DNA of 64,000 nt from Niebla homalea (lineage: Eukaryota; Ascomycota; Lecanoromycetes; Lecanorales; Ramalinaceae). Location of the stretch: contig JAHGAU010000002.1 of NCBI GenBank assembly GCA_019925105.1, positions 930,001 to 994,000 on the forward strand, in the 5' to 3' direction. A program made the position numbers and the translations under genes. The first letter of the stretch is position 1; each line of letters begins with the position of its first letter. Shown here one piece after another: positions 63,534-64,000 of the stretch. Under the pieces are notes generated by a model. That model was given only the letters and a program-made list of their open reading frames with translations, made no database searches and was not told the origin of the DNA.

Positions 63534-64000
63534 ATGGCACAAGACCATACCCACCGTACCGGCGAAACTTTGCCCAACGTAAGCAGTCTGGATATCAATG
63601 GGGAACAGCATGCTGGCACAGCATCCCCAAATGGATATTCTCACTGCGAGGTGAAAGGGACCGCTCAACAAAACGAAGCTTCTTTAGACCTTGGAGGTAA
63701 CGGACCGTCCACCAACTCAGCAAGTAACGAAGCATCTACATATGCAGGAGATAACGAGGGCGACGATGGTGAGGGTATTGATCAATCATCTTTGCATACC
63801 AAGAAGAAGAAGAAGCGAAAGCCCAAAAGTCAACGCGGTCCCGTAGGTCACTCGACTATATCACGTTCGCTTCTAGATAATCCATTTTGGGTACTGACGA
63901 TCCTGATTTGAAAGAAAGCTGGCACGGGGTTTGAGGAATACTATGTTGACGCTCCGCTCACCCCGGAACAACACGAGGAGGAGAAGAGTCTGTATCATTT
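63534..64000 (+). CDS. MAP2: Methionine aminopeptidase 2, 5' part
   Basis: Removes N-terminal methionine from nascent proteins when the second residue is small; a metalloenzyme bound to ribosomes. Only the N-terminus is in the window: exon 63534-63842, intron 63843-63914, exon from 63915 to the edge. The acidic and Ser-rich start is followed by the polybasic KKKKKRKPKSQRGP, then across the intron KAGTGFEEYYVDAPLTPEQHEEEKSLYH, the well-known lead-in to the catalytic domain. The acceptor at 63913-63914 is used; the AG four bases later breaks the frame. The metal-binding catalytic domain lies beyond the window. Confidence 0.9.

Overview
The window is nuclear DNA of a filamentous ascomycete (Pezizomycotina). 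The evidence is densely packed genes on both strands, short introns (mostly 47-80 nt, nearly all GT-AG), fungal-type proteins (LYC1 acetyltransferase, YVC1 vacuolar channel, cAMP-receptor-like GPCR, TAO3/PAG1, peroxisomal Lon), a cytochrome P450 reductase with a Eurotiomycete-like N-terminus, and no bacterial, viral or transposon features. I cannot name the species; a eurotiomycete or related class is my inference. I recognise 22 protein genes. Their exon-intron structures were built by hand from splice sites and protein-family continuity, so coordinates are the outer CDS limits and the exons are listed in each entry.

Layout. 1-7 kb: MLH1 (+), a GNAT acetyltransferase (-) and isopentenyl-diphosphate isomerase (-). 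7.5-15.4 kb: one very large cell-morphogenesis gene of the TAO3/Furry family (-). 16.3-22.7 kb: NADPH-cytochrome P450 reductase (+) and a two-RRM RNA-binding protein (+) behind a long, probably transcribed leader. 23.2-27.8 kb: RIO2 kinase (-) and the proteasome subunit RPN1 (+), sharing a divergent promoter. 29.3-36.6 kb: a GPCR (+), mitochondrial ribosomal protein uL23m (+), RPA2 (-) and the DEAD-box helicase DBP10 (+). 36.9-46.5 kb: a large unrecognised protein (-), a small membrane-anchored protein (+), a MATE transporter (-) and peroxisomal Lon (-). 47.3-56 kb: a YVC1-type TRP channel (+) and a RhoGEF (-). 56.3-64 kb: DCC1 (+), LYC1 (-), an RNF216-like RBR ubiquitin ligase (+) and the 5' part of methionine aminopeptidase 2 (+), which runs off the end.

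This is an ordinary core-gene region. The genes do not form one pathway and there is no secondary-metabolite cluster, mobile element, CRISPR array or rRNA/tRNA gene. Several genes serve general maintenance: mismatch repair and replication (MLH1, RPA2, DCC1), ribosome assembly (RIO2, DBP10), protein turnover (RPN1, Lon, RBR ligase) and sterol or isoprenoid supply (IDI, CPR).

The least ordinary signals concern gene expression. Two genes have 4-nt first coding exons of identical sequence (ATGA). The RRM gene has a GC-AG intron and a uORF whose stop overlaps the main start. YVC1 has overlapping, competing splice donors. Lon has a possible second N-terminus. The RBR ligase ends in a degenerate coiled-coil repeat. 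I found no convincing previously undescribed system.
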